From the NCBI GenBank assembly GCA_916720015.1, contig CAKAPZ010000031.1:1-9836 (forward strand): a stretch of 9,836 bases of DNA, written 5' to 3'. Below the pieces are notes generated by a model. That model saw only the letters and a list, made by a program, of their open reading frames with translations, ran no database searches and was not told the origin of the DNA. The number at the start of each line of letters is the position of its first letter. Positions within the stretch are counted from its first letter, which is position 1. Source of the DNA: an uncultured Atopobium sp. (GTDB taxonomy: Bacteria > Actinomycetota > Coriobacteriia > Coriobacteriales > Atopobiaceae). The translations under genes were made by a program, and so were the position numbers. Shown here one piece after another: positions 1-5,713 of the stretch.

Positions 1-344
1 AGAAGGGCATCAAGTGGCCAGTCTCTGTTGCTCCTTATGAGGTTTCTGTTCTTTGCCTCTCTGACAAAGACCCAGAGATTTGGGATGCTGCAGGTGCAGT
101 AGCTGACGCCTGTGTTGCAGCTGGTCTTGAGACTGTTGTTGATGACCGTGCAGAGCGTCCTGGCGTTAAGTTTGCAGATGCAGATCTTATTGGCTTCCCA
201 TGGCAGGTCATTGTGGGCAAGAAGGGTGTTGCAAACGGCATCGCAGAAGTCAAAGAGCGTGCTACCGGTGAGCGCTTTGAGGTTGCCCTTGATGAGGTTG
301 CTTCTTGGTTGGCAGAGAAGATTCTTCCAGAGCGCGAGCTCTAA
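1..344 (+). CDS. proS: Prolyl-tRNA synthetase, C-terminal fragment
   Basis: This is the 3' end of a gene that begins before the window, read from position 3 and ending at TAA 342-344 (113 residues visible). ProRS charges tRNA-Pro in the cytoplasm. The visible part is the anticodon-binding (HGTP_anticodon) domain. It opens with IKWPVSVAPYEV, close to the WPxSIAPF segment of bacterial-type ProRS, and continues with VDDRAERPGVKFADADLIG, a hallmark block of this enzyme, then a FPWQVIVGKKG strand. The end is the usual short helix (WLAEKILPEREL). There is no rho-independent terminator right after the stop; the next feature is a tRNA gene with its own promoter-like sequence. Identification rests on recalled family motifs and is firm. 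Confidence 0.93.
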   Translation, partial: KGIKWPVSVAPYEVSVLCLSDKDPEIWDAAGAVADACVAAGLETVVDDRAERPGVKFADADLIGFPWQVIVGKKGVANGIAEVKERATGERFEVALDEVASWLAEKILPEREL

Positions 345-390
345 AATATACAACCAATTAGAAAATTGTCGAGAAAAACAGAGCTTTGGT

Positions 391-400
391 TTGCTATAGT
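391..400 (+). promoter_or_regulatory. Extended -10 promoter for the tRNA genes
   Basis: TTGCTATAGT carries a TGn-TATAGT extended -10 ending 18 nt before the tRNA-Ala gene. No good -35 is visible at 16-18 nt spacing; TTGTCG at 366-371 is too far away (23 nt). Initiation would be predicted near 406-408, giving a very short leader before the tRNA. Sequence-only inference. Confidence 0.45.
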
Positions 401-418
401 ATTTCCCGCACCACGTTC

Positions 419-494
419 GGGGAATTAGCTCAGCTGGGAGAGCGCATGACTGGCAGTCATGAGGTCAGGGGTTCGATCCCCCTATTCTCCACCA
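419..494 (+). tRNA. tRNA-Ala (anticodon GGC)
   Basis: A full cloverleaf can be folded. The acceptor stem GGGGAAT/ATTCTCC includes the G3-U70 wobble that is the alanine identity element. The D stem is GCTC/GAGC, the anticodon stem CATGA/TCATG has loop CTGGCAG (anticodon GGC), and the T arm contains GGTTCGATCCC-type sequence. The discriminator is A and CCA is encoded (492-494). Length is 76 nt. A terminator hairpin follows after 8 nt. Confidence 0.96.
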
Positions 495-502
495 CGCATT
501 CT

Positions 503-529
503 GGCGGCGGCATCAGTCGCCGCTTTTTT
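503..529 (+). terminator. Rho-independent terminator after tRNA-Ala
   Basis: GC-rich stem GCGGCG (504-509) pairs with CGCCGC (518-523) around an 8-nt loop and is followed by six T (524-529). It sits between the two tRNA genes, so the upstream tRNA-Ala transcript probably ends here at least in part, although the next tRNA starts only 5 nt further on. Confidence 0.85.
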
Positions 530-534
530 CTTAC

Positions 535-610
535 GGGCTCATGGCGCAACGGTTAGCGCAGGGGACTCATAATCCCTGGGTTGGGGGTTCAAATCCCTCT
601 GGGCCCACCA
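535..610 (+). tRNA. tRNA with CAU anticodon (elongator Met or Ile2)
   Basis: The cloverleaf folds with acceptor GGGCTCA/TGGGCCC (one T-G pair at 5-68), D stem GCGC/GCGC, anticodon stem GGGGA/TCCCT with loop CTCATAA (anticodon CAT), and a T arm around GGTTCAAAT. A discriminator A plus encoded CCA complete 76 nt. It is not initiator tRNA, because 1-72 is a normal G-C pair and the anticodon stem lacks the three G-C pairs next to the loop. Elongator tRNA-Met and lysidine-modified tRNA-Ile2 both have a CTCATAA loop and cannot be separated by eye. There is no room for its own promoter after the preceding terminator, so read-through from the tRNA-Ala promoter is likely. Confidence 0.93.
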
Positions 611-620
611 AATACACATG

Positions 621-657
621 TGGCGAGAAACCCTTTGGTTTTCTCGCCATTTCTTTT
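621..657 (+). terminator. Rho-independent terminator after tRNA-CAU
   Basis: Perfect 10-bp stem TGGCGAGAAA (621-630) with TTTCTCGCCA (640-649), followed by a T-rich tail at 650-657. The GGCGAGA core recurs in the terminators at 2280 and 3854. Confidence 0.9.
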
Positions 658-712
658 ACCGAAACACTCTACCGTTCAATGATTCGATTACTTAATTTAT
701 ATAAAAGACGGG

Positions 713-718
713 TACAAT
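713..718 (+). promoter_or_regulatory. Candidate -10 for the first membrane-protein gene
   Basis: TACAAT lies 32 nt before the ATG at 751, in an A+T-rich stretch directly after a terminator, where a new promoter is expected. At 17-nt spacing the -35 would be ACTTAA, which is poor. A TATATA at 698-703 is an alternative. Confidence 0.3.
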
Positions 719-750
719 AGCCAAAGTTATATTTGATAGATAGGGGATAT

Positions 751-1128
751 ATGACTCCTGAGACTCGTAAAATGAAGCTCTTTAGTCTGGCACTTTTGGT
801 TGGCGGACTTTTAGGTCTTGTTAATGTTGCGGTTCTTGTAATTGGTGCTGGTCCATCACTTGATTCCGCGCTCCTTTTACTTGCAAGCATGATTTCTCTG
901 CTTACTGGTGGTTATGCAGCTAGAGAGGCAAATGTTCCTAATAGAGCTGTTGCTGCCTATCCAATGATTTTTGGATCATGCGTTGTATTGGCTGCTATTG
1001 TTGTTGGACAGTTGGTACTTAAACCATCTGTTACCTTGCAGTTTATTGAGCTGTTTGCACTTTTAGCAATGGCCAGCGCTATTGCCCGAGGATCTCATAA
1101 AGTTAAAAAGTCTCTTGAGGCCAAGTAA
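751..1128 (+). CDS. Small four-helix membrane protein, unknown function
   Basis: 125 residues. I start at ATG 751 rather than the in-frame TTG at 733, because AGGGG at 742-746 sits 4 nt before the ATG and would otherwise be coding. I do not recognise the family. The protein is almost entirely hydrophobic, with about four predicted transmembrane helices (near residues 10-32, 38-56, 71-90 and 95-112), a short basic N-terminus (TRKMK) and a basic C-terminal tail (HKVKKSLEAK). That pattern suits an inner-membrane protein with both ends in the cytoplasm. No catalytic or transport motif is visible. It follows a tRNA terminator and lies 81 nt before a protein of similar size and layout, so the two may be co-transcribed and may be distant paralogs. 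The ORF is convincing; the function is open. Confidence 0.8.
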   Translation: MTPETRKMKLFSLALLVGGLLGLVNVAVLVIGAGPSLDSALLLLASMISLLTGGYAAREANVPNRAVAAYPMIFGSCVVLAAIVVGQLVLKPSVTLQFIELFALLAMASAIARGSHKVKKSLEAK

Positions 1129-1209
1129 ATTTTTTGTTGACGTCGTTTTATTGCTCTAGCTCCTCTTTGGTACATTTTTTCTCTGTGAACTGACTTGTTG
1201 GGGGTTTGT

Positions 1210-1617
1210 ATGGATCGCGGAACTAAGTTGATGATGGCGCTTTCCTCTATGCTTGGTGCGCTTGGCGTCGCCGGAATTGTCATCTTTGCCTTCTCAGTTG
1301 GCTATGGTCGTTTTTCTTCAAGCATGATTGTGCTTCTGCTGTGCAGCTTAATGGCAGTTTATTGCTGCTATATTCTTCAGAAATGTATCAGCTTGGCTAA
1401 AGACTTTGAGAAAACCCACGGCATTGTCCGTCTTGTTGCTGGTATTGAGCTCATTCTCTTTACCATTGAATGGGTTTTTGTATCGCAGCTTTCATCTCAG
1501 CCTATGGTAATTACGCCAATGATTCTTCAGCTTATCTTCCTGGGAATTATTCTTGTTCAGATGAATAAAGCTGTGTCTACGTATTCACCTTCAAAAAAGT
1601 CAAAAGCTAGAAATTAG
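1210..1617 (+). CDS. Second small four-helix membrane protein, unknown function
   Basis: 135 residues from ATG 1210, preceded by a GGGGG run at 1200-1204 about 5 nt upstream; the in-frame TTG codons at 1195 and 1198 would lie before or within that site. Four hydrophobic segments are visible (about residues 9-30, 38-60, 75-93 and 100-118). Between the second and third is a charged loop (AKDFEKTHG), and the tail is very basic (SPSKKSKARN). Size, helix number and basic C-terminus match the gene just upstream, although I see no clear residue-level identity. A CC pair and a further Cys lie in helix 2 and just after it. No enzyme motif is seen. No terminator separates it from the tRNA-Val gene 31 nt downstream, so it may share a transcript with that tRNA. 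Family not recognised. Confidence 0.78.
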   Translation: MDRGTKLMMALSSMLGALGVAGIVIFAFSVGYGRFSSSMIVLLLCSLMAVYCCYILQKCISLAKDFEKTHGIVRLVAGIELILFTIEWVFVSQLSSQPMVITPMILQLIFLGIILVQMNKAVSTYSPSKKSKARN

Positions 1618-1648
1618 CGTCATTGTTTGTTATTATTGCAAGTCGTTC

Positions 1649-1723
1649 GGGCGATTGGCTCAGGGGTAGAGCACTTCCTTCACACGGAAGGGGTCGCTGG
1701 TTCAAATCCAGCATCGCCCACCA
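1649..1723 (+). tRNA. tRNA-Val (anticodon CAC)
   Basis: Cloverleaf with acceptor GGGCGAT/ATCGCCC (perfect), D stem GCTC/GAGC, anticodon stem CTTCC/GGAAG with loop TTCACAC (anticodon CAC, reading GTG), T stem GCTGG/CCAGC, discriminator A and encoded CCA. Length is 75 nt. It begins 31 nt after the preceding gene; TATTAT at 1631-1636 could be a -10 but has no good -35. Confidence 0.96.
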
Positions 1724-1732
1724 TAGAAATTT

Positions 1733-1758
1733 AAAGGCCTAGGTAACTGGGCCTTTTT
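1733..1758 (+). terminator. Rho-independent terminator after tRNA-Val
   Basis: AAAGGCCTAG (1733-1742) pairs with CTGGGCCTTT (1747-1756), with one T-G wobble and a 4-nt loop GTAA, followed by the rest of a T run (to 1758). Confidence 0.88.
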
Positions 1759-1853
1759 GTTAGTAATTAGTTACGACAATGGCAAATATGAGGCGTCATG
1801 CATCACGTTTTAGGACTTCCCTCATATACTTGAATTATAGGAAAGGGGAGACC

Positions 1854-2246
1854 ATGACAGATTCAACTAACACTACCGGTGCCATTAATCCAGTTGAGCA
1901 GTTTGATATGTATGTTGCTCACGTTGGCATCAATGCAAGTAATGTGGACGAGGCAGAAAAGATTGCAAACCTGTTCACCACTCTTATGGGACTTCCAACT
2001 ATTGAGCAACCGCCTTCATTTTTTGCGGGTACCCTGGTAGAGGTTATGAAGCAAAACGGTCGAGGCACAAAAGGTCATATTGGCTTCCACGTCAATAACA
2101 TTCCAGCTGCCGAGAAATACTTTGCAGGTCGTGGCTTTGAAATTGATGAGACTTCTAGAAGACTTAATCCAGATGGCAGTACATTTTTGGTCTACTTCAA
2201 AGACGAGATTGCCGGCTTTGCTATTCATCTAACCATGGATAAGTAG
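1854..2246 (+). CDS. VOC (glyoxalase/dioxygenase-fold) family protein
   Basis: 130 residues from ATG 1854, chosen because AAAGGGGAG (1842-1850) lies just upstream; a longer in-frame reading from 1779 would put that site inside the gene. The pattern is a VOC beta-alpha-beta-beta-beta fold. It opens with a YVAHVGIN strand, then a helix (DEAEKIANLFTTLMGL), an FFAGTLVEVMK strand pair, GTKGHIGFHVNN, a helix with RGF, and a closing YFKDEIAGFAIHL strand. His23, Glu63 and His75 are plausible metal or ligand residues by position, but this is inference. The sequence resembles the VOC-like C-terminal extension found on some Firmicutes KDPG/KHG aldolases (AHIGIN, IEVMK, GTKGHIA, YLKDEIGGFA-type blocks, from memory), so a stand-alone relative is my best reading. 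Substrate unknown. It is bounded by terminators at 1733 and 2280, so it is probably monocistronic. Confidence 0.82.
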   Translation: MTDSTNTTGAINPVEQFDMYVAHVGINASNVDEAEKIANLFTTLMGLPTIEQPPSFFAGTLVEVMKQNGRGTKGHIGFHVNNIPAAEKYFAGRGFEIDETSRRLNPDGSTFLVYFKDEIAGFAIHLTMDK

Positions 2247-2279
2247 CCCCACTTCCATCAAACTCAACTGACAGTTTTG

Positions 2280-2323
2280 GCGAGATGATCTTTCAAGTGC
2301 AAGGGTCTTCTCGCTATTTGTAT
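2280..2323 (+). terminator. Hairpin terminator after the VOC gene (GGCGAGA type)
   Basis: GCGAGA (2280-2285) pairs with TCTCGC (2309-2314). After one T-T mismatch, GATC (2287-2290) pairs with GGTC (2304-2307). A modest T-rich tail (TATTTGTAT) follows. Positions 2276-2325 nearly match the terminator at 3850-3897 in both arms and the tail, so the two copies bracket the first surface-protein gene as direct repeats. Confidence 0.7.
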
Positions 2324-2390
2324 AGTTGAACTTTCCATTTTTGCAGTGTAAACCTTCTGAAAGATTTGAGAAGTATTTGGGGAATTAAGA

Positions 2391-2423
2391 AACAGCTACA
2401 TAACAGCTGTATTTTTATATTAT
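2391..2423 (+). promoter_or_regulatory. Candidate promoter of adhesin 1, with overlapping direct repeat
   Basis: TATTAT (2418-2423) is a good -10, with a weak -35 GCTACA (2395-2400) at 17 nt. It ends 44 nt before the ATG, the same distance as the candidate hexamers of the two downstream paralogs. AACAGCT occurs at 2391-2397 and again at 2402-2408, an 11-bp period that overlaps the -35 and could be a binding site. No experimental support. Confidence 0.42.
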
Positions 2424-2467
2424 CCTCAAGACATATTCGTTGTAAGCACTCAATTCAGGAGTAAAAA

Positions 2468-3826
2468 ATGAAGAGAACAAAGTCTCTATTTGTTGCTCTG
2501 CTGGTCATGGTGATTTGTGCTGTAAGTCTTGGTTTTGCGCAGCCCGCATACGCAGCAAACGAGAACGTGTTGACCGTAAATGTTACCGACGACTATTACG
2601 GCAATCCTGTTGATGGAGTAACTGTTTCGGTTACTGATGCAGCTACCGGTGCAGTTGTAGCTGAGCAGGTTACAAATGCTAGTGGTTCGGCAACTTTCTC
2701 TCTTCCAGACGGTGCTTACAAGGTGGAACAGACAAAGTTTAAAGCTGGCTATGTTGTTGACCACTCCACCAAAGCTGTAACTTTCTCTGGTGTAGCTCGT
2801 GGTACTGACGACCATCAGACCGTTGCTCTTGAAGATGTTCATATCATGGGAACATTGATTCCATACGCCGATGCATACATTAGAACTACTCCTGGATTCC
2901 TTACAGATGTTTATTTCAATGTAGAGGATGAGTTTGGCAACAGAATTGCTACAGGTGTTCAGGCCGGTACCCCTCTAACCGTTCCAGTTACAGGTAGCTA
3001 TACTCTTATTCCAACACAGTATCCAAGCAGGCTGTCTTACGACTCTTCAGCTGTGATGTTTGCAGAGATTTTTAGATGCACTCAGGGCGGTTATGGCTTA
3101 GTTCCACTTCATGCAGTGACGTTTGCTTACAATCAAACTTCTAGACGCTTTGCAGATGAAGTAAAGGCTGCCGTAATTTTGCCTACAAGAAAAGGCAATA
3201 TTGTGGTCAAGGTTGTAGACCAGGATGGTAATCCTGTTGCTGGTGCTACCCTTAAGGCAACTCCATCCATTGAAAACCCACCAGGATATCCATACCCTGC
3301 ATGTCCTCCAGTTACGCCTGTAATTCCTGCACCAGATCCAGCAACTTTACCTGGTAGCGATACTCCTCGTGCTATGACGCATACTCCTGGTGCTCCTGGC
3401 GTTCCTTATACACAAACTGGTCATGTTGATAGGGATGCGGATAATAACTATCTGCTCACCACTGGTCCTGACGGTACTGTTGTTATTCCTGATTATCTTG
3501 TTGAGAGAGAATCTACTATTACTCAGCTGACAACCCCTGATGGATACACTATTGAAGACCCTAATCCTCAAACTGCTAAGATTACCGGTACAGATACCAC
3601 AGCAGAGGTTGTATTTGTAAACAAGAAGAACGAGGTTCCAACTCCGGAGCCCGCGCCAGAGCCAAGTCCTGAGTCTCAGACTCCTTCTACACCTAAGAAG
3701 AAAGGCTCTAAGAAGCCTGCACTTCCAGATACAGGAGATGCAACACTTCTAGCCCAGTGCTTTGTCGGAGTTCTTGGCACAACTCTTGTTGCTTCCAGAA
3801 AGTTTATGACATCTAGAGATAACTAA
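2468..3826 (+). CDS. LPDTG-anchored surface protein with Cna-B-like domains (adhesin 1)
   Basis: 452 residues from ATG 2468, with AGGAG (2457-2461) 6 nt upstream. Signal peptide 1-29 (basic MKRTK, hydrophobic core, AYA cleavage). Domain 1 (about 34-120) and domain 3 (about 243-387) look like Cna-B/SpaA beta-sandwiches, with ...GNPVDGVTV... or ...GNPVAGATL... openings and KAGY/PDGY strands. A middle domain (about 125-240) is shared only with the next gene. Domain 3 holds a Pro-rich insertion (about 264-330). A Pro-Glu stalk (390-405) and a Lys-rich patch lead to LPDTG (419-423), a hydrophobic segment and a charged tail (RKFMTSRDN). A housekeeping sortase would link it to peptidoglycan. A role in adhesion is inferred from architecture; the ligand is unknown. 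Lys248 and Asn385 fall where isopeptide residues are expected, but Gln353 replaces the usual catalytic Glu. Cys204 and Cys279 are the only Cys in the mature ectodomain. Confidence 0.9.
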   Translation: MKRTKSLFVALLVMVICAVSLGFAQPAYAANENVLTVNVTDDYYGNPVDGVTVSVTDAATGAVVAEQVTNASGSATFSLPDGAYKVEQTKFKAGYVVDHSTKAVTFSGVARGTDDHQTVALEDVHIMGTLIPYADAYIRTTPGFLTDVYFNVEDEFGNRIATGVQAGTPLTVPVTGSYTLIPTQYPSRLSYDSSAVMFAEIFRCTQGGYGLVPLHAVTFAYNQTSRRFADEVKAAVILPTRKGNIVVKVVDQDGNPVAGATLKATPSIENPPGYPYPACPPVTPVIPAPDPATLPGSDTPRAMTHTPGAPGVPYTQTGHVDRDADNNYLLTTGPDGTVVIPDYLVERESTITQLTTPDGYTIEDPNPQTAKITGTDTTAEVVFVNKKNEVPTPEPAPEPSPESQTPSTPKKKGSKKPALPDTGDATLLAQCFVGVLGTTLVASRKFMTSRDN

Positions 3827-3853
3827 TTCACTTATCTATTTCTAGTTTGTTTG

Positions 3854-3895
3854 GCGAGAAGATCTTTTAGTAAAAGGTCTTCTCGCTATTTGTTT
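3854..3895 (+). terminator. Strong rho-independent terminator after adhesin 1
   Basis: A 15-bp stem (3854-3868 with 3872-3886, one T-G wobble) closes a 3-nt loop and is followed by TATTTGTTT. Arms and tail match the terminator at 2280-2323 almost base for base (GGCGAGA-GATCTTT on the left, GGTCTTCTCGCTATTTGT on the right), with only the loop and a few positions differing. Confidence 0.9.
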
Positions 3896-3897
3896 AG

Positions 3898-4061
3898 ATG
3901 GGTGGGTAGGGAATGGCTATTTATAAGCAATTCTTATTGTTGATGATATGAAAATTTAATAAATTGCAATTTAGAATGTAGTTTATATTCATTTTAATAA
4001 CATTTTCTTTTATCATTTGAATTAGAAATTAGTAATCCTAAATGGATTTGGAAGGTTTGAA
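3898..4061 (+). promoter_or_regulatory. A+T-rich upstream region of adhesin 2 with candidate promoter
   Basis: This 164-nt stretch is clearly richer in A+T than the genes around it and contains no ORF worth calling. The best promoter candidate is TATCAT (4011-4016), with TTCATT (3988-3993) 17 nt upstream. It ends 45 nt before the GTG start, which matches the spacing in the other two paralogs. Both hexamers are weak, so the support is mainly positional. Confidence 0.35.
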
Positions 4062-5459
4062 GTGAAAAAGTTCAAGTATGTAGTAGCGTCTATTCTTGTT
4101 GCACTATGCTGCGTAATTGCAATCGGAGTTCCAAAGCTTGCGCTTGCATCAGATCAAAATCAGCTTACGGTAAATGTTACTGATGACTATTATGGTCAAC
4201 CTGTTGATGGCGTAACAATTACCGTGACTAATACAGTTACTGGTACAAACGCTACAACTATGATTACTAACCAAAACGGTAGGGCACAGACTATCCTTGC
4301 TAACGGAAGTTATAAGGTTGAACAGACAAAATTCAAAGCCGGATATGTTATTGATCACACAGCTGTAAATGTAACTTTCTCCGGTACTGATGATGAACAC
4401 CAGACCATTAACTTTGAAAATGTCCATATTATGGGCCAGCTCTATGTTGGTGCTGAGAAGAAGGTACCAAGTAGTATTTGGGGTTCAAATGCTATTACTG
4501 ATATCCAATTTGATATTGAAGATGAATTTGGAAATAGAGTTGCTACAGGTGTTCAAGGAGGACAAAGCGTCACTGTACCAGTAACAGGAAGTTATACGCT
4601 TATTCCAAAAAATTATCCCACTCAATATGCATACAATACCGATGCAGTAATGTTTGACTCTGTCTTTGCATGTTCTTCATCCAGCAGCAATGGCAATGTT
4701 CCTCTACATGCAGTAACGTTCCCTTATGATTCAGATACGCGTCTCTTTGAGCAAACAACTCGCGCAACAATTAAATTGCCAACAAGAATTGGCAATATTG
4801 TCGTAAGGGTTGTTGATCAGTATGGAAATCCTATTGCTGGCGCAACTTTAAAGGCAACTCCTGCTTATGAAATAATTCCGGGTGTTCCGTCACCAGCATG
4901 TCCTCCTTCTCTAGGTGGATCTAATACACCTGATCCAGCCTATTTAACTGGTACTAGCGCTCCTCGTGCTATGACTCAGGATCCGTCAGCTCCCGGTGTC
5001 CCTTATACTCAGACAGGTGAGCTAGACAGGGATGACGATGATAATTATCTTCTTACAACTGGTCCTGATGGCACCGTAATTATTCCTGATTATCTTGTTG
5101 AGAGAGAGTCAACTATTACTCAGCTGACCACTCTGGATGGTTACACCATTGATGATCCAAACCCACAGGTTGGTGAGATTACCGGCTCTAACGAGACAAC
5201 TACGGTTACGTTTGTAAATCGTAGGCCAGAGCCACCAACTCCAGAGCCACAGCCAGAACCTCAGCCTGAGCCAACTCCAGAGCCTACTCCTGAGCCTCAA
5301 CCACAGACTCCGGAAAAGCCTAAGACTCCAAAGAAAAAGAAGGCTGTTCTTCCAGACACATCTGACATTTCTGGTGTCTCTTCTTTAATTGTTGGAATTG
5401 CAGGTACATTAAGTTCTTTCGCTGGTGTTTCAATGTATCTGAATAAGAAGCGTTTCTAA
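4062..5459 (+). CDS. LPDTS-type anchored surface protein with Cna-B-like domains (adhesin 2)
   Basis: 465 residues from a GTG start, supported by GGAAGG (4050-4055) 6 nt upstream and by a signal peptide that begins exactly there (1-29, LALA cleavage). It has the same three-domain layout as the preceding gene: Cna-B-like domain 1 (about 34-118), middle domain (about 122-240), and Cna-B-like domain 3 (244-388) with the Pro/Ser-rich insertion. The Pro-Glu stalk is longer (390-418), followed by PKKKKAV and the sorting motif. That motif is LPDTS (430-434), with Ser in place of the usual Gly; the hydrophobic segment and KKRF tail that follow are normal. Arg249 replaces the Lys seen in the two paralogs, and Gln354 sits at the expected catalytic Glu position. 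Cys204 and Cys280 match the Cys pair of adhesin 1. No clear GC-rich terminator follows, although the inverted repeat at 5504-5565 could serve. Confidence 0.9.
   Translation: MKKFKYVVASILVALCCVIAIGVPKLALASDQNQLTVNVTDDYYGQPVDGVTITVTNTVTGTNATTMITNQNGRAQTILANGSYKVEQTKFKAGYVIDHTAVNVTFSGTDDEHQTINFENVHIMGQLYVGAEKKVPSSIWGSNAITDIQFDIEDEFGNRVATGVQGGQSVTVPVTGSYTLIPKNYPTQYAYNTDAVMFDSVFACSSSSSNGNVPLHAVTFPYDSDTRLFEQTTRATIKLPTRIGNIVVRVVDQYGNPIAGATLKATPAYEIIPGVPSPACPPSLGGSNTPDPAYLTGTSAPRAMTQDPSAPGVPYTQTGELDRDDDDNYLLTTGPDGTVIIPDYLVERESTITQLTTLDGYTIDDPNPQVGEITGSNETTTVTFVNRRPEPPTPEPQPEPQPEPTPEPTPEPQPQTPEKPKTPKKKKAVLPDTSDISGVSSLIVGIAGTLSSFAGVSMYLNKKRF
5226..5309 (+). repeat. Imperfect Pro-Glu/Pro-Gln/Pro-Thr coding repeat (stalk of adhesin 2)
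   Basis: About 14 imperfect 6-bp units of the type CCAGAG, CCTGAG, CCACAG or CCAACT encode an alternating proline stalk. Adhesins 1 and 3 carry shorter versions. Units vary at third positions, so the run is not a perfect microsatellite, but length change by slippage or unequal crossing-over is plausible. In the protein this would set the distance of the domains from the wall. Confidence 0.7.
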
Positions 5460-5503
5460 GACAATAGGATTTATTGAATTTGTTTCAAAATTGATTTGAA
5501 CTT

Positions 5504-5565
5504 ATCAAGTGAACGATCTGTGCATTTGGCAATTTGAAAATGTATGGGGAGTTCACTTGATTTTT
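5504..5565 (+). repeat. Inverted-repeat element, copy 1 (after adhesin 2)
   Basis: ATCAAGTGAAC (5504-5514) and GTTCACTTGAT (5551-5561) form a perfect 11-bp inverted repeat around 36 nt, followed by five T (5561-5565). The right half (ATGTATGGGGAG, then TTCACTTGATT) matches the segment holding the ribosome-binding site and start of the ABC-F gene at 6703-6725, with one substitution. Here a Shine-Dalgarno-like GGGGAG and a TTG (5557) would open only a 15-codon ORF (to 5604), so this may be a remnant or duplicate of a gene start. Alternatively the stem plus T run could terminate adhesin 2 transcripts. Confidence 0.7.
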
Positions 5566-5640
5566 ATAATGTGGTCAGAAAATCCTGCGGTTTCTTCAGT
5601 ATAAAATTTGAAATAATTGTGTTTAGTCTTGGATATTATC

Positions 5641-5669
5641 TTTAATTTAATGTCTAATTCCCTTACTAT
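5641..5669 (+). promoter_or_regulatory. Candidate promoter of adhesin 3
   Basis: TACTAT (5664-5669) with TTTAAT (5641-5646) at 17-nt spacing. It ends 44 nt before the TTG start, as in the paralogs. The -35 is weak. The stretch from 5566 to 5640 shows nothing else I can support beyond high A+T. Confidence 0.4.
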
Positions 5670-5713
5670 AGATAGAAGTATTTACAAGTACGATTCGGTT
5701 TGAAGGAATTGAA

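Noticed and set aside
366..400. TTGTCG/TATAGT as a full -35/-10 promoter
   Set aside because: The 23-nt spacing is too long; only the extended -10 was kept.
733..750. TTG at 733 as start of the first membrane protein
   Set aside because: AGGGG at 742-746 fits ATG 751; the extension MIDRGY would contain the ribosome-binding site.
1779..1853. Upstream ATG of the VOC frame
   Set aside because: It would add a basic leader unlike the family and place the AAAGGGGAG site inside the gene; it also starts just after a terminator.
5557..5604. 15-codon ORF with GGGGAG and TTG start
   Set aside because: Too short and without conservation evidence to call a gene; treated as part of the duplicated leader element.
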